64,000 bases of DNA, taken from NCBI RefSeq assembly GCF_034675845.1, contig NZ_JAUCCU010000002.1, positions 620,001-684,000 of the forward strand, given 5' to 3'. The notes under the pieces were generated by a model. It saw only the letters and a list, made by a program, of their open reading frames with translations, had not been told where the DNA came from and made no database searches. A program made the position numbers and the translations under genes. This stretch comes from Castellaniella sp. (lineage in GTDB: Bacteria > Pseudomonadota > Gammaproteobacteria > Burkholderiales > Burkholderiaceae_B). Shown here one piece after another: positions 62,585-64,000 of the stretch. How positions within the stretch are numbered: position 1 is the first letter of the stretch; each line of letters opens with the position of its first letter.

Positions 62585-64000
62585 TGTTAATGGCCAAATA
62601 AAATGACCCACTAATGGCCAATAATTTTGACCCACCTCCCGGGTGGCCATGAGGCCACAAACCGTATAGCGTTCCGACCCCGCAATGGCAGGTAGGAAGG
62701 AGCGCACAGATGAAGGAGTGGGTTGTGATTCACAAGATAAAAGGGATGTACGATCAGGGTCACGGGATGTCGATACGGGCCATCAGCGCCGAGCTGGGGA
62801 TCTCGCGCAACACGGTGCGTAAGTACCTGCAGATGGACGAGACGCAGATCAGTGACAAGCAAGCCTATCAGTCACGCAGCAAATCGCTCGATACCTACCG
62901 GGATTACCTGGCCATTGAACTGAAGCGTTATCCGAAGCTCACGGCAGTGAAGCTTGCCCGACGCCTGCGCGCGAAGGTTGGCGATTTGGCTGTATCAGAT
63001 CGCAGCATCCGGCGTTATGTACAGGACCTGAAGCAACAGGTCGCCTGCGGGCAACTGCGCTATTACGAGCCGGTTTTACAGACGGTGCCTGGCGTGCAGT
63101 GCCAGGTGGACCCGGGTGAACTGCGCGAGGTGCTGATTGGCGGCCAGGCACGCACGGTGCACTTTGTAGTGTTTGTCCTGTCGTATTCACGGCTGCTGTA
63201 TGTGGGGCTGGCGTTCAAGGCGCTCGATACAGCAGCCTTCATCGAACTGCATGACCAAGCGATGCGCTACTTTGGCGGGGTACCAGAGGAGTGCATCTAT
63301 GATCAGACCAAGCTGGTGGTTATCGACGAGCGCTACCGCGAACTGACTGTCAACGCGCGTTTCTATGAATACGCCACCCATGCCCGGTTTCGTATCCATG
63401 CCTGCGAGGGCTATGACCCCGAGAGCAAGGGCAAGGTCGAGGCAGGCGTCAAGTACGTCAAGACGGACTGCCTATATGGCGAGGAGTTTGCCAGCGAGCA
63501 GGCGCTGCGCGAACACCTCGCCCAATGGTTGGAGGACGTAGCCAATGCCCGGCTGCATGGCACCACAGGACAGATTCCGCGTGAACTTTTTGAGAAGGAA
63601 GAGCGCAAGCATTTGCGCCCTTACAACCCATCATTTGACTTGACCACCCAGTCGGCTGTCTGGCAGCGCCGCCGGGCAGACAAGACGGGGCTGATCTCGT
63701 GGCAGTCCAACAAATATTCTGTCCCGCTGGCCTGGCAGCGGGCCTATGTGGGCGTGGTCGAGCAAGATGGTGGCCTAGTTATTACAGACCTGGAATCTGG
63801 TTCTGTGATCGCCACCCATACCCTATGCGTCGGGCGCGGACAAATCGCCAAGAACAATCACCATTACCGCGACCATGCACAACGCATCACTGACTTGGAG
63901 CAGGAGATTGCCACCCTGATTCCATCGCCGGATGCTCAGGCCCTGTGCGCGACCCTGAAGCATACATCGCCACGGATCTATAAAGACCAGTTGGTGGCTG
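62585..64000 (+). mobile_element. IS21-family element, left part
   Basis: Begins TGTTAATGGCCAAATAAAATGACCCAC, with the second copy of TAATGGCCAA-TGACCCAC at about 62611-62634, the multiple-repeat end typical of IS21. It is inserted in the group II intron reverse transcriptase and runs past the window edge. Confidence 0.85.
62710..64000 (+). CDS. istA: IS21 transposase IstA, truncated by window end
   Basis: ATG 62710 (AGGAAGGAG upstream) opens MKEWVVIHKIKGMYDQGHG. Two HTH motifs (MSIRAISAELGISRNTVRKYL) and the DDE core VPGVQCQVDPGELREVLIGG, ECIYDQTKLVV and GYDPESKGKVEAGVKYV are present. 430 codons are in the window and remain open; the C-terminus and istB lie beyond. It looks intact as far as visible. 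Confidence 0.93.
   Translation, partial: MKEWVVIHKIKGMYDQGHGMSIRAISAELGISRNTVRKYLQMDETQISDKQAYQSRSKSLDTYRDYLAIELKRYPKLTAVKLARRLRAKVGDLAVSDRSIRRYVQDLKQQVACGQLRYYEPVLQTVPGVQCQVDPGELREVLIGGQARTVHFVVFVLSYSRLLYVGLAFKALDTAAFIELHDQAMRYFGGVPEECIYDQTKLVVIDERYRELTVNARFYEYATHARFRIHACEGYDPESKGKVEAGVKYVKTDCLYGEEFASEQALREHLAQWLEDVANARLHGTTGQIPRELFEKEERKHLRPYNPSFDLTTQSAVWQRRRADKTGLISWQSNKYSVPLAWQRAYVGVVEQDGGLVITDLESGSVIATHTLCVGRGQIAKNNHHYRDHAQRITDLEQEIATLIPSPDAQALCATLKHTSPRIYKDQLVA

Noticed and set aside
1..64000. tRNA, rRNA or CRISPR arrays
   Set aside because: No cloverleaf, rRNA segment or regularly spaced repeat was found by eye; a tRNA scan would be decisive.

Overview
The window looks like a chromosome segment of a GC-rich betaproteobacterium of the order Burkholderiales, most likely Alcaligenaceae. 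This is an inference from gene content and order (lolCD-tatD-comEC, bkdA1A2B-lpdV, rnm-greB-purL-guaB-guaA, a stand-alone second IF-1 gene), from codon use and from protein style. No rRNA, tRNA or CRISPR array was recognised.

From 1 to about 35.3 kb the window is ordinary core genome. It holds a DctPQM TRAP transporter (minus strand), a hemerythrin-like protein, an SsuBAC-type ABC importer with an extra binding protein, infA, two EamA exporters, recJ with an RpfE-like partner, lipoprotein release (lolC, lolD), tatD with a frameshift, comEC, a complete branched-chain 2-oxoacid dehydrogenase operon, an alpha/beta hydrolase, rnm, greB, purL, guaB, an M20 amidohydrolase, an MFS transporter and guaA. 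purL, guaB and guaA put the purine and GMP steps close together.

From the 3' end of guaA (35.3 kb) to the right edge the DNA is accessory, and the far end of this region is not in the window. Two related tyrosine integrase genes, both broken, each sit beside their own set of short repeats, suggesting two integrative elements stacked in tandem at guaA. The first carries an in-frame DUF1016::helicase chimera, a GIY-YIG nuclease and a DUF3644 protein. The second carries an AbiEi/AbiEii toxin-antitoxin pair with an operator over its start codon. Next comes a minus-strand set of genes: a TrlF-like PHP-plus-ABC ATPase, a roughly 1290-residue protein with a C-terminal PD-(D/E)XK nuclease, and a third nuclease-like gene cut by an in-frame TAG. 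Divergent to it is a HipB/HipA pair that shares a short regulatory region. This ATPase/giant nuclease set is the best candidate for an undescribed defence system in the window.

From 54.9 kb to the end the DNA is a pile of mobile elements and wreckage: IS3 and IS66 fragments, an IS51-type IS3 element with a deleted OrfB, a porin-like gene, HAD and DUF1254/DUF1214 remnants, an IS66 element that lands in one of them, a group II intron at the IS66 end, and an IS21 element that cuts the intron and runs off the window.
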